DNA of 64,000 bases. Source: JAGQYH01 sp041393015 (lineage in GTDB: Bacteria; Bacteroidota; Bacteroidia; Chitinophagales; JADIYW01). Numbering within the stretch: the stretch's first letter is position 1; each line of letters opens with the position of its first letter. The position numbers were made by a program, and so were the translations under genes. Positions 27,921 to 35,950 of this stretch are shown piece after piece. The notes under the pieces are model-generated. The model did not search any database and was not told where the DNA came from. It worked only from the letters and a program-made list of their open reading frames with translations. Location of the stretch: positions 62,001-126,000 of the forward strand of contig JAWKKV010000004.1 of NCBI GenBank assembly GCA_041393015.1, written 5' to 3'.

Positions 27921-28490
27921 TTATGATTGTGGAAAAGCTTCTAAAGTCTCTAATCTTTTTGCTTGATTTAAGTGGCGAACAGAGTGTTTCCAAATGATAT
28001 TACAAGCATCTTTCAAGGTGAAAACCATTTTAGCATTTACGGGAGAGGCAATTTTTACTTTATCGTGATTGAATTTGTCCAGCTCTTTTATGCTTTCAAT
28101 CAACTTGTTTTGCGAGTCTTCAAAATCGCAAACAATTTGTTTCGCATAATTAGAATAACGCGGCATAAAGACTCCGAATGTTCTTATTTTGGTAAGATTA
28201 TCCGGATCAACGGATTTTAAAATTAAATTGCCGCATATTTTACTGTAAAACGGTAGGCTCATCCAAAAGTTTTTTTGATTAGAACCATTTTTCACTGCTT
28301 CAAATACTTGCATGTATTTTTCATTGGTTACAATCAAATGATCTAAACATTCCGCAATGCTCCAACTTTCACCATTGGGTTTCCAATTTAATTGTTGCTC
28401 TGTGAGCATGGCAAAGCTATCGTTAGCTCTAGTTTCTACCTGCTGCAACATCACAATTACATGCTCTAGATATTGATTTTCCATTGTCAT
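27921..28490 (-). CDS. DinB family protein
   Basis: A 189-residue DinB/DUF664-type four-helix protein. The family segment WKPNGESWSIAECLDHLIVTNEKY carries the first metal-binding His, and later His residues in IIWKHSVRHLNQAKRLE complete the site. These proteins are metal-dependent, thiol-transfer or damage-linked enzymes with mostly unknown substrates. It lies between porD and recN on the same strand. Confidence 0.88.
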   Translation of the reverse strand: MTMENQYLEHVIVMLQQVETRANDSFAMLTEQQLNWKPNGESWSIAECLDHLIVTNEKYMQVFEAVKNGSNQKNFWMSLPFYSKICGNLILKSVDPDNLTKIRTFGVFMPRYSNYAKQIVCDFEDSQNKLIESIKELDKFNHDKVKIASPVNAKMVFTLKDACNIIWKHSVRHLNQAKRLETLEAFPQS

Positions 28491-28561
28491 TCAAAATTTG
28501 AAATATAGTTTACAAATTGCTTACACAATGTAATTAATAAAAAAGAAGGAATGCCTGATAC

Positions 28562-29467
28562 TTACTTGCCGATCTCTTGATATTTGTTAGCATTGACAGG
28601 ATCCATATTGGATATTAGATCGATGATTTCTTTTCTTTCTGAGTTTGAGGCTGATGAGTACAAACTGATTAGCTCATCGCTTTTAGCAAAGAAAAACACT
28701 CGTAGTAGGACAGAAGTTGGATTGTCTCGATTGATACTTACTAAATCTTTTAAACTTTGAGTAATTACTTTTCTAGAAGCTTCCAAATCATTAGACATTT
28801 TATCTAAACCATTGAAGTGAAAATTATAAATGACATCTCTATAAGTCTTATATCTCGGATTTAAAACATCTTCTACAATTTCCGCTCTATTTCTGCTACT
28901 GCCAAAAGAACTCCATCCTTCATATCTTGCTTTTTGATTGGACGGAATGGAATTAATGACATCTTGAGCTTTTAAGAAGTAAGGTGTGCCGCCATCAGGG
29001 CTAAAAGATTCGTAATCGTAAGCAATAACCATATAGGCATAATAAGCTAAAAAAGATGTTAGATTAGACAGAAAGGTGTTTTCACTATATTCTAAATTTC
29101 CAAATTCGTTGTATTCAAATTTGAAATTATCATCTTTATAGCTGTAAACTACGGTTTTATAGTTGCTATTATAAACCGGGCGTTCTGATTGTATGATAAA
29201 CTGTCCGGCAAATTCATTGGCAGATAATTCTTGGTCAATATTGATTAAAATGGAACAACTTATCTTTTCATGAGGTAAAAATTCATCATCTGTCCATTTT
29301 CTACTATTCATGAATTCAGTAATAGCCGCTTCAAGATTTTGAAACACTTTAGGATCTGTGCTCTGTGTTTTAGCGGCCTCTATGTCAACAGTACAAGCTA
29401 ATTCTTGCCCTATAATTGGATTTAAAGCAAATATCAAAAAGGAGAGAAGAAGTATAGATCTGATCAT
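28562..29467 (-). CDS. porD: T9SS component PorD (DUF4835 family)
   Basis: 301 residues. Signal peptide ends near NPIIGQ-EL (about 21). The mature protein has the DUF4835 pattern: a beginning with LACTVDI, EFMNSRKWTDDEF, then FLSNLTSFLAYYAYMVIAYDYESFSPDGGTPYF. In Porphyromonas and Flavobacterium it is required for type IX secretion or gliding and is thought to act in the envelope. It overlaps coaBC by 4 bp. Its presence agrees with the T9SS sorting domains on three secreted enzymes in this window. Confidence 0.88.
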   Translation of the reverse strand: MIRSILLLSFLIFALNPIIGQELACTVDIEAAKTQSTDPKVFQNLEAAITEFMNSRKWTDDEFLPHEKISCSILINIDQELSANEFAGQFIIQSERPVYNSNYKTVVYSYKDDNFKFEYNEFGNLEYSENTFLSNLTSFLAYYAYMVIAYDYESFSPDGGTPYFLKAQDVINSIPSNQKARYEGWSSFGSSRNRAEIVEDVLNPRYKTYRDVIYNFHFNGLDKMSNDLEASRKVITQSLKDLVSINRDNPTSVLLRVFFFAKSDELISLYSSASNSERKEIIDLISNMDPVNANKYQEIGK

Positions 29468-30666
29468 AATAATGTTTCAACTTTATTGAGGATATCTTTG
29501 GCCACTAGTTCCTTTGATTTTAACTCGTATTTTTCAACTTTATTGTCTTTATCAATAATACTCACTTTATTGGTAGCATGCTTGAATCCGGCTCCACTAT
29601 CATTTAATGAGTTTAAAACAATCAAGTCAAAGTTCTTTTTATTAATCTTTTCAATTGCATTGGCTTCTTCCTTTTCTGTTTCTAAGGCAAAACCAATAGA
29701 TATTTGATTTTTATTTTTTGATTCACCAAAATGAAGTGCAATATCAGATGTTTTAGTTAAGGCAAGATCCATCGTGTTGCCTTTCTTTTTTATTTTTTGA
29801 CTAGCCTTTTTTACGGGAGTATAATCTGCTACAGCTGCCGAAAATATGGCAATATCTGTTTGTTTAAATTGCTTTTGACAGGCGTTAAGCATTTCTTCAC
29901 CACTAGTTACTCTGGTTATGGTGATGCCTTCTGTTTGAGGAAGTAAATGACTAGGACCCAATATTAAATGGACTTGAGCGCCTCGTTTATTCGCTTCATC
30001 TGCTAAACAGATGCCCATTTTGCCGGTAGAATAATTACCAATATACCTAACAGGATCAATCGATTCATAAGTTGGACCTGCTGTAATTAACACCTTTTTA
30101 CCATTCAGATTTGAATCGGAAGTATTTAGTGCTTCATCTAAATATGAAACAATCTCTGATGGTTCAGCCATTCTTCCAGGACCAACTAGTCCACTAGCTA
30201 ATTCACCTGAATTCACCGGAATAATTTGATTTCCAAATGATTTTAAACGGTCAATATTAGATTGTGTAGTTGGATGTTGATACATGTCTTCATCCATAGC
30301 AGGCGCAACAAAGACAGGGCATCTGGCAGAAAGGTATACTCCTAATAGTAGATTATCGCAATAGCCGTTGGCCATTTTTGCTAGTGTGTTGGCTGTAGCA
30401 GGCGCAATGATTAAAGCATCTCCCCATAAGCCTAATTCCACATGATTATTCCAATCTGTTTTATCGGAATTAGTATAATCTATTAAACATGGATTTTTAC
30501 TTAAAGTAGCTAAAGTTAAAGGGCTAATAAACGCTATAGCTCCTGAAGTCATAATAACTTTAACTTCAGCACCGGCTTTAACTAATTCTCTGGTTAAAAC
30601 CGCTGACTTATAAGCAGCTATACTTCCGCTAACGCCAAGTAATATTTTTTTACCTTTTAAAGACAT
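29464..30666 (-). CDS. coaBC: Bifunctional phosphopantothenoylcysteine decarboxylase/synthetase
   Basis: A 400-residue CoA biosynthesis enzyme: it joins cysteine to 4'-phosphopantothenate and decarboxylates the product. The CoaC flavodoxin-like half has LLGVSGSIAAYKSAVL, the His/Asn site (NNHVELGLW) and the PAMDEDMY clamp. The CoaB half begins near 190 with VLITAGPTYESIDPVRYIGNYSTGKMG. Length is standard. It lies between the omega-subunit gene and porD, overlapping the latter by 4 bp. Confidence 0.97.
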   Translation of the reverse strand: MSLKGKKILLGVSGSIAAYKSAVLTRELVKAGAEVKVIMTSGAIAFISPLTLATLSKNPCLIDYTNSDKTDWNNHVELGLWGDALIIAPATANTLAKMANGYCDNLLLGVYLSARCPVFVAPAMDEDMYQHPTTQSNIDRLKSFGNQIIPVNSGELASGLVGPGRMAEPSEIVSYLDEALNTSDSNLNGKKVLITAGPTYESIDPVRYIGNYSTGKMGICLADEANKRGAQVHLILGPSHLLPQTEGITITRVTSGEEMLNACQKQFKQTDIAIFSAAVADYTPVKKASQKIKKKGNTMDLALTKTSDIALHFGESKNKNQISIGFALETEKEEANAIEKINKKNFDLIVLNSLNDSGAGFKHATNKVSIIDKDNKVEKYELKSKELVAKDILNKVETLL

Positions 30667-30748
30667 TGTGAAGGGAGTTTAATTTAGCCTTATCATAAAA
30701 AGACGATTCATTACTCCAATATAATAGAGTAATGCTATCTAACCAAAT

Positions 30749-31099
30749 CTATTCTCCTTCGGCTGTTCCTTCTTCGTCTTTAGATCTAAAGTATAAATCA
30801 TCTCGAAGAAACTCATCTGTAGCCTCTAAAGTAGTTTTAGGTAATTTCTCATAGTAACGAGAAATTTCAATTTGCTCTCTATTTTCAATTACTTCTTCTA
30901 AATTGTCAGTAGTAGAAGCAAATTCTTCTAACTTTTTGTGCAATTCCTCTTTTTGTCTTGCTTTTAACTGAGTAGATCTCTTCGCAATAATATTAAGACT
31001 TCTGTATAAATTACCAGTCTTATTAGTTAACACGTTTAAGTCTTGTGAAGTTATATATGGAGATACCACTTTAGCTTCTTCTTTCGTTTTTTGACCCAT
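30749..31099 (-). CDS. rpoZ: RNA polymerase omega subunit, Rpb6-like
   Basis: 116 residues with the Rpb6/omega pattern of Bacteroidota: NLYRSLNIIAKRSTQLKARQKEELHKKLEEF. It helps assemble RNA polymerase. It starts within the end of bamD, overlapping it by 29 bp in another frame, so the two are probably translationally coupled. This bamD-rpoZ-coaBC order is widely kept in the phylum. Confidence 0.88.
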   Translation of the reverse strand: MGQKTKEEAKVVSPYITSQDLNVLTNKTGNLYRSLNIIAKRSTQLKARQKEELHKKLEEFASTTDNLEEVIENREQIEISRYYEKLPKTTLEATDEFLRDDLYFRSKDEEGTAEGE

Positions 31100-31919
31100 T
31101 TTCTGTCGATTGTTGTTTAATAGATTCTATTGATTTAAGAGAATTTTTATTAATCTCTTCCAATTCATTTAAATATTTACTGTTCGGGAATTTTTGTTTA
31201 AACATATTAAACTCCACAACAGTTTGCTCGTATCTTTCTAATTTTTTTGATGCATAGCTATTATCAGCTAATAATTTAGAAGACAAAACTACATAATAAT
31301 ACGATTCTTCTGCATCTTTTGATTCAGGATAGGTTTCTACCAAAGTTTTAAACGAGGTAGCTGCAGCCTGATAATCTTTTAATCTGAAATATAATCTAGC
31401 TCCGGCATACGCTTTTTTATGCAATTTTAAGCGCAATTCATCAATGGCGGCGTTCACTTCCGAAATTTTATCACTGTTCGGATATTTTTGAGTAAAAGCC
31501 TGATATTGGGCAATAGCCTTATATGTAGGCGTTTGGTCTAAGTTAAATTTAGGAGATTGCTCATGATTACATTTGGCCACCATAAAAGCAGCGTCTTCCA
31601 CTTTTTCACTTCTAGGGTAAAGCTCTGAAAATCTTTTAAAATGATAAGAGGCAATGATGTAATCTTTTTGAGCATATTGACAATAAGCATAGCTGTAGTA
31701 AACATCCTCTAAATCTTTGCTACCTTTATAGTAGGCAATTAATTCTTCAAATAAAGGAATCGCTTTAAAGCAATCACCTTCATTATAGTATTGTTTTGCT
31801 CTTTCTAATTTAGATTCCATATCATTAGATTTTACAACCTTGTTGTATTCTCGATTACATGAGACGGAAGCCATTAAAATAGCTGCTAAAAGAAAGAAAC
31901 TAAACCCTTTTTTGATCAT
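31071..31919 (-). CDS. bamD: Outer-membrane assembly lipoprotein BamD
   Basis: A 282-residue lipoprotein of the BAM complex that inserts beta-barrels into the outer membrane. The lipobox is SVSC after a hydrophobic core (FFLLAAILMA). TPR repeats follow, such as AKQYYNEGDCFKAIPLFEEL and SYHFKRFSELYPRSEK, with the FDxxPTYKAIAQYQAF region. The longest frame would begin at TTG 31928, but that codon lies in the TATCTTTG promoter box. ATG 31919 is therefore the start. First gene of the block. Confidence 0.93.
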   Translation of the reverse strand: MIKKGFSFFLLAAILMASVSCNREYNKVVKSNDMESKLERAKQYYNEGDCFKAIPLFEELIAYYKGSKDLEDVYYSYAYCQYAQKDYIIASYHFKRFSELYPRSEKVEDAAFMVAKCNHEQSPKFNLDQTPTYKAIAQYQAFTQKYPNSDKISEVNAAIDELRLKLHKKAYAGARLYFRLKDYQAAATSFKTLVETYPESKDAEESYYYVVLSSKLLADNSYASKKLERYEQTVVEFNMFKQKFPNSKYLNELEEINKNSLKSIESIKQQSTENGSKNERRS

Positions 31920-31925
31920 AGCGCG

Positions 31926-31933
31926 CAAAGATA
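31926..31933 (-). promoter_or_regulatory. Putative -7 box TATCTTTG for the bamD block
   Basis: TATCTTTG on the minus strand, with 6 nt between it and the bamD ATG, giving an extremely short or absent leader. Confidence 0.55.
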
Positions 31934-32151
31934 CTTTAAATTACACTAACGGCGAATATGCTTTCACATTATTTAAGTAATGGTAAAGTGGAGTGAAGTT
32001 TGATTGATTTAGCTATTTATAATACCTATTAGAAATGGTAGTAATTTAGAATCTAGGCAAAGATAATGTGAAACGACGTTGTATTTTTTGAGAAAATCAT
32101 TTTAATAATTACCTTTATCTGCCTGCGCTACATCAACAAAATGACCACAAA

Positions 32152-32337
32152 ATGAATGACTTATTTGAAGAACTGAAGAAAATTGTGAACGAAGTAGAAG
32201 AGGATGTTCAAAAATTTAATTCGAAAAATAATAAATCTGCGGGCTTACGTGTTAGAAAATCAATGCAAGAAGTAAAAAATATAGCCCAAGAAATAAGAAA
32301 GCATATCTTGGATAAGAAAAACGGGAATATGCATTAA
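32152..32337 (+). CDS. Histone H1-like (Hc1-type) small protein
   Basis: 61 residues. The helical N-terminal part (FEELKKIVNEVEEDVQKF) and the centre KSAGLRVRKSMQEVKNIAQEIRKH follow the pattern of the small proteins annotated as histone H1 in Bacteroidota (NKAAGARARK... in relatives). It is basic in the second half and may bind DNA as a nucleoid protein; this is by family only. It is a single gene between bamD (divergent) and thyA, with a hairpin and T run directly after its stop. Confidence 0.75.
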   Translation: MNDLFEELKKIVNEVEEDVQKFNSKNNKSAGLRVRKSMQEVKNIAQEIRKHILDKKNGNMH

Positions 32338-32339
32338 TT

Positions 32340-32357
32340 GCAAGCGCTTTGCTTTTT
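32340..32357 (+). terminator. Short intrinsic terminator after the H1-like gene
   Basis: GCAA, loop region with GCGCT, TTGC, then TTTTT: a weak hairpin immediately after the stop codon. The stem is short, so efficiency is uncertain. Confidence 0.5.
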
Positions 32358-32456
32358 AATTAATCCAGCATACTGACTTTACTTACTCACTAACATCAGC
32401 TTACGGTTGTTTATAATTTTCAATTTTATTCATTAAGAATCAAATGGTAATTCAAG

Positions 32457-32464
32457 TAACTTTG
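32457..32464 (+). promoter_or_regulatory. Putative -7 box TAACTTTG for thyA-folA
   Basis: Exact TAnnTTTG match with only 4 nt before the thyA ATG, suggesting a leaderless or nearly leaderless mRNA. Confidence 0.55.
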
Positions 32465-32468
32465 AAGC

Positions 32469-33350
32469 ATGCGTCAATATTTAGATTTATTAGAACACAT
32501 TAAAAGTAATGGAGTTCGAAAAGAAGACAGAACAGGTGTTGGTACCATTAGTACTTTTGGTTATCAAATGAGATTTGATCTTTCAAAGGGTTTTCCATTA
32601 TTGACCACTAAAAAACTCCATTTAAAATCAATCATTTATGAATTGCTTTGGTTCTTAAATGGAGATACTAATATTCAGTATTTAGCAAAAAATAAAGTTA
32701 GAATTTGGGATGATTGGCCTTACTCTAAATTTAAACAAAGCGATGAGTTTGATGGCACTACTAAAAGAGAGTTTGCCGACAGGGTAGCAGAAGATGATGA
32801 ATTTGCTGCTAAGTGGGGAGAATTAGGTCCTGTTTATGGTCATCAATGGCGTTCTTGGCCAGCACCAGATGGTCGAACAATTGATCAAATCAGTCAGTTA
32901 ATTAATGATTTAAAACATAAGCCCGATTCTAGACGACATATAATTAGTGCTTGGAATGTGGCGGATATTGAAGATATGACTTTACCGCCTTGTCACTGTC
33001 TCTTTCAATTTTATGTTGCCAACGGTAAGTTGAGTTGTCAATTGTATCAAAGAAGTGCCGACACTTTTTTAGGTGTTCCTTTTAATATTGCCTCTTATGC
33101 CGCTTTATTAATGATGGTGGCACAAGTTTGTGGTTACGAACCGGGTGAGTTTGTACATACTTTTGGAGATGTTCATATATATACCAACCATTTAGAACAA
33201 GTAGATATTCAATTGACTCGAGAACCATTGCCGTTATCAACTTTGAAGATTAATCCTGAAGTGAAAGATATTTTTAGTTTTAAATATGAAGATTTTGAGT
33301 TGTTGAATTACGAAGCTCATCCACACATTAAAGGAGCAGTTGCGGTATGA
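32469..33350 (+). CDS. thyA: Thymidylate synthase
   Basis: A 293-residue thymidylate synthase that makes dTMP from dUMP and methylene-tetrahydrofolate. Seen are KEDRTGVGTISTFGYQMRFDL at the start, the catalytic Cys segment LPPCHCLFQFYV, QRSADTFLGVPFNIASYA and the C-terminus HIKGAVAV. It is longer than the E. coli enzyme because of an insertion between about 85 and 115, like the Lactobacillus type. It overlaps folA by 4 bp (ATGA). Confidence 0.97.
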   Translation: MRQYLDLLEHIKSNGVRKEDRTGVGTISTFGYQMRFDLSKGFPLLTTKKLHLKSIIYELLWFLNGDTNIQYLAKNKVRIWDDWPYSKFKQSDEFDGTTKREFADRVAEDDEFAAKWGELGPVYGHQWRSWPAPDGRTIDQISQLINDLKHKPDSRRHIISAWNVADIEDMTLPPCHCLFQFYVANGKLSCQLYQRSADTFLGVPFNIASYAALLMMVAQVCGYEPGEFVHTFGDVHIYTNHLEQVDIQLTREPLPLSTLKINPEVKDIFSFKYEDFELLNYEAHPHIKGAVAV

Positions 33351-33838
33351 TTGTATCTATGATAGTTGCCGTAGCCAAGAATAACGTTATTGGTAAAGAC
33401 AATAAATTGCTTTGGAAATTGTCTGACGATCTTAAACGTTTTAAGCGAATTACTTCAGGTCATGCCATATTAATGGGCCGAAAAACTTTTGAATCGTTGG
33501 GAAGACCTTTGCCAAATCGAACCAATTTAGTAGTTACACGAGATAAGGATTATACTGTTGAAGGCGCTCATGTTTTCAATCAAGTAAACGAAGCCGTTGA
33601 GTTTGCTAAATCAGAAGGAGAAACGGAGTTGTTTATTATAGGTGGAGGAGAAATATATGAAATGATGCTTCCGACAGCGAATCGTTTGTATTTAACTAAA
33701 GTTCATACTGCTCCTGAAGGTGATACTTTCTTTCCTGTGATTGATGATGGGGAATGGGATGTCATCAATGAAGAAGCGCACAAAGCAAATGAGAAGAATG
33801 AATTTGATTTTGTTTTTCTGGATTTAGAGCGTCGCTAA
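33347..33838 (+). CDS. folA: Dihydrofolate reductase
   Basis: 163 residues. NADPH-dependent reduction of dihydrofolate, which restores the cofactor used by thymidylate synthase. Clear motifs: IVAVAKNNVIGKDNKLLWKLSDDLKRFK, HAILMGRKTFESLGRPLPNR, and ELFIIGGGEIYEMMLP. The start overlaps the thyA stop as ATGA, the classical thyA-folA coupling. Confidence 0.97.
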   Translation: MIVSMIVAVAKNNVIGKDNKLLWKLSDDLKRFKRITSGHAILMGRKTFESLGRPLPNRTNLVVTRDKDYTVEGAHVFNQVNEAVEFAKSEGETELFIIGGGEIYEMMLPTANRLYLTKVHTAPEGDTFFPVIDDGEWDVINEEAHKANEKNEFDFVFLDLERR

Positions 33839-33887
33839 GGCTTACCCGATTTTAATCGTCAAATTTTAACTTTTTCTATTTTATATT

Positions 33888-34040
33888 TACTATGTCACAT
33901 CAATTGATAAAGTGCAATTGCCATTGTTTAGCATTGGGTATACATTTATATCAACAAAGCGATTGACCCATAAATAAACGCTAGAAACATTTTAAACCCC
34001 CAAACATAAAAATCCTGCATATACCCTGTGCAGGTTTTTT
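33888..34040 (+). ncRNA. Tandem repeat unit A: candidate small RNA gene
   Basis: First of four related units between folA and suhB. It starts with the conserved block TACTATGTCACA, followed by GTGCAATTGC, GGGTATAC and TATCAACAAAG, then an A-rich variable part. It ends in a terminator hairpin: CCTGCAT (34014-34020) pairs with GTGCAGG (34028-34034) through one G-U pair, followed by T6. About 153 nt. The sequences between units are not conserved, so each unit looks like its own transcription unit. It shares GATAAAGTGCAATTGC with unit D. The product and targets are unknown. Confidence 0.7.
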
Positions 34041-34169
34041 ATTTTATAGCTGTTTGGTAAAATTTCACGCTCTAGTTTCTTCTTTAATATTTTAATAGCT
34101 GCATTTAGCATGCTAGCTTATTTACTGTTTTAAGTAGGAGGGATTAACTTTTGTAACTTCTTGGTAATT

Positions 34170-34324
34170 TACTATGTCACATTGAGTGTAAATGTGCAAT
34201 TGCCATTGTATAGCAATGGGTATACTTTTATATCAACAAAGAGAGCAAGTCGAAACATAAAGACAAAAACATACTAACCCCTAAAACATGAAAACCCTGC
34301 ACCTTACCCCTGTGCAGGTTTTTT
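34170..34324 (+). ncRNA. Tandem repeat unit B: candidate small RNA gene
   Basis: Second unit, about 155 nt. The 5' part can fold as CACATT/AATGTG (around GAGTGTA) and as CCATTG/CAATGG (loop TATAG), both perfect 6-bp stems. The terminator stem is CCTGCAC (34296-34302) with GTGCAGG (34312-34318), then T6. It is closest to unit C: both share ATGTCACATTGAGTG and the C-G terminator closing pair. Confidence 0.72.
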
Positions 34325-34491
34325 CATTTTAAGACCTTTCCTTTCTAATTCATTTTTCTTTTTTTGATGAAAATTTTAGATCCATCAACACTTAACTTAT
34401 TGCTCGATTTTGTTCCTATCTAAATTTTGTATAAATCAATATCAGAAATGTAATTTTTCATTTGATGGAGATATTGAAAATTACTATGTCA

Positions 34492-34639
34492 CATTGAGTG
34501 TAAATGTGCAATTGCTATTCTTTAGCATTGGATATACTTTTATATCAACAAAAAGCTTAAACGAAACATTTAAACTAAAAACATATTAACCCCTAACCCA
34601 AACATGAAAACCCTGCACCCACCCCTGTGCAGGTTTTTT
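34492..34639 (+). ncRNA. Tandem repeat unit C: candidate small RNA gene
   Basis: Third unit, about 148 nt. It has the CACATT/AATGTG hairpin of unit B, the invariant GTGCAATTGC and TTTATATCAACAAA, and a terminator of CCTGCAC (34612-34618) with GTGCAGG (34627-34633) around a C-rich loop (CCACCCCT), then T6. The second hairpin is weak in this copy. Confidence 0.7.
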
Positions 34640-34785
34640 CATTTTATGACCTTTTATTTCGGCACATATTTCTAGATTTACTTTTGAATTTAGATAGAGT
34701 CCATTGACAATTTATTTGTTTTAGGCAATGAAAATAGTGTTGGATGTTTTAGTTTGGAATCTATAGGTATTATGCCTATAAAAAT

Positions 34786-34952
34786 TACCATGTCACAAGA
34801 TTTGATAAAGTGCAATTGCTATTGTTTGGTAATGGGTATACATTTAAATCAACAAAGAGAGAAAAACAAAACATAAAAACTTTAGAAACGTATTAACCCT
34901 ATACGACCCCTAAAACATGAAAATCCTGCATACACCCCCTGTGCAGGTTTTT
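34786..34952 (+). ncRNA. Tandem repeat unit D: candidate small RNA gene
   Basis: Fourth and longest unit, about 167 nt. The 5' block is TACCATGTCACA (one change). The second hairpin is CTATTG/TAATGG, where two changes keep pairing as G-U. The variable part is 20 nt longer than in B or C. Terminator: CCTGCAT (34925-34931) with GTGCAGG (34941-34947), then T5. It converges with suhB, whose stop is 30 bp further on. Confidence 0.7.
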
Positions 34953-34982
34953 CATTTTAAGACCTTTTTGTTTGGTACAAAA

Positions 34983-35774
34983 TCAAAAATACTTGGTAAT
35001 GATATCTAGAGAAGCTTGATGCAAATGTTTATTACTAGCCACAATTTCCTTTCCGAACAACCAATTGCTATTACCTGAGAAATCAGTTACTTGACCGCCA
35101 GCTTCTTGTACCACTAAGGCGCCACCGGCAACATCCCATGGATTTAAGCTGTATTCAAAAAAGCAATCGAAGCGACCACAAGCTACATAACAAAGGTCAA
35201 CTGCCGCAGAACCGAGACGTCTAATGCCTCTAGTTTGATGAGTAAAACTCCGCAATGCCTTCCAATAAGCTTCTTCTCTATCAAATTCATCGTAAGGAAA
35301 TCCGGTAGCTATCAATGAATTTTCTAATTTATGCGTATCAGTAACATTTATTTTGGTATCATTTAAAAAAGCACCTTCGCCTTTAATGGCCCAAAACTGC
35401 TCATTTCTATTGATTTCATGTACTATGCCAAAAACAATTTCCTCATTGTGTCTTAAGGCGAGTGATATGGCATAAGCTGGAACGCCATGCACAAAGTTAG
35501 TAGTACCATCAATTGGATCAATAATCCACTGATATTCTCCATGCGATGTTGCAACGGTTTGTTCTTCCGTTAGAAAAGTAGAGGGAGGAAGAATATTTCT
35601 TAATCCAGTGACCAAAAATTTTTCGATGTTTTTATCCACCTCTGTAACTAGATTATTCAAACTTTTAAGCGATACTTCGTCTTGCATATTGTCAATTCTG
35701 GCTACCAAAATATTATGGCGAGCATCTCTCAGAAGCATTCTTATATTAAAAGCAATGGTTTTTATATCAGTCAT
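34983..35774 (-). CDS. suhB: Inositol monophosphatase family protein
   Basis: 263 residues of the SuhB/IMPase family, a Mg-dependent sugar or inositol phosphate phosphatase. Metal motifs: TEEQT near 70, WIIDPIDGTTNFVHG at about 85-100, and the C-terminal NPWDVAGGALVVQEAGG. The start is ATG 35774 (MTDIKTIAF); the longer frame to 35807 would begin almost inside a TACATTTG promoter box. It converges with the small-RNA repeats. Confidence 0.92.
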   Translation of the reverse strand: MTDIKTIAFNIRMLLRDARHNILVARIDNMQDEVSLKSLNNLVTEVDKNIEKFLVTGLRNILPPSTFLTEEQTVATSHGEYQWIIDPIDGTTNFVHGVPAYAISLALRHNEEIVFGIVHEINRNEQFWAIKGEGAFLNDTKINVTDTHKLENSLIATGFPYDEFDREEAYWKALRSFTHQTRGIRRLGSAAVDLCYVACGRFDCFFEYSLNPWDVAGGALVVQEAGGQVTDFSGNSNWLFGKEIVASNKHLHQASLDIITKYF

Positions 35775-35804
35775 ATGATGTTTTTTTTGATTAAAGATAA
35801 GCCA

Positions 35805-35812
35805 CAAATGTA
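35805..35812 (-). promoter_or_regulatory. Putative -7 box TACATTTG for suhB
   Basis: TACATTTG on the minus strand, 30 nt upstream of the chosen ATG at 35774. Confidence 0.5.
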
Positions 35813-35950
35813 GTTAAATTGATGATGGCTATGGCGTGCTATATTTTAGTTGTTTGAGTAGGTACAATGAATTAAATTGGTATAAAATAACCAACTTAAG
35901 CACACTATAAGTACTTGAAATCTACCTGTCGTAAGACAGACTTTAGGCAC

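Noticed and set aside
34287..34333. A 14-codon leader peptide (MKTLHLTPVQVFSF) over the terminator of repeat unit B, with related frames in C and D
   Set aside because: The loop length differs by one or more bases, so the frame is not kept in C or D, and unit A has ATA instead of ATG. Stem conservation explains the sequence better.
33888..34952. CRISPR array, or tandem copies of an insertion sequence
   Set aside because: The repeats are about 150 bp with 130-170 bp between them, have intrinsic terminators, and show no transposase, no terminal inverted repeats and no cas genes.
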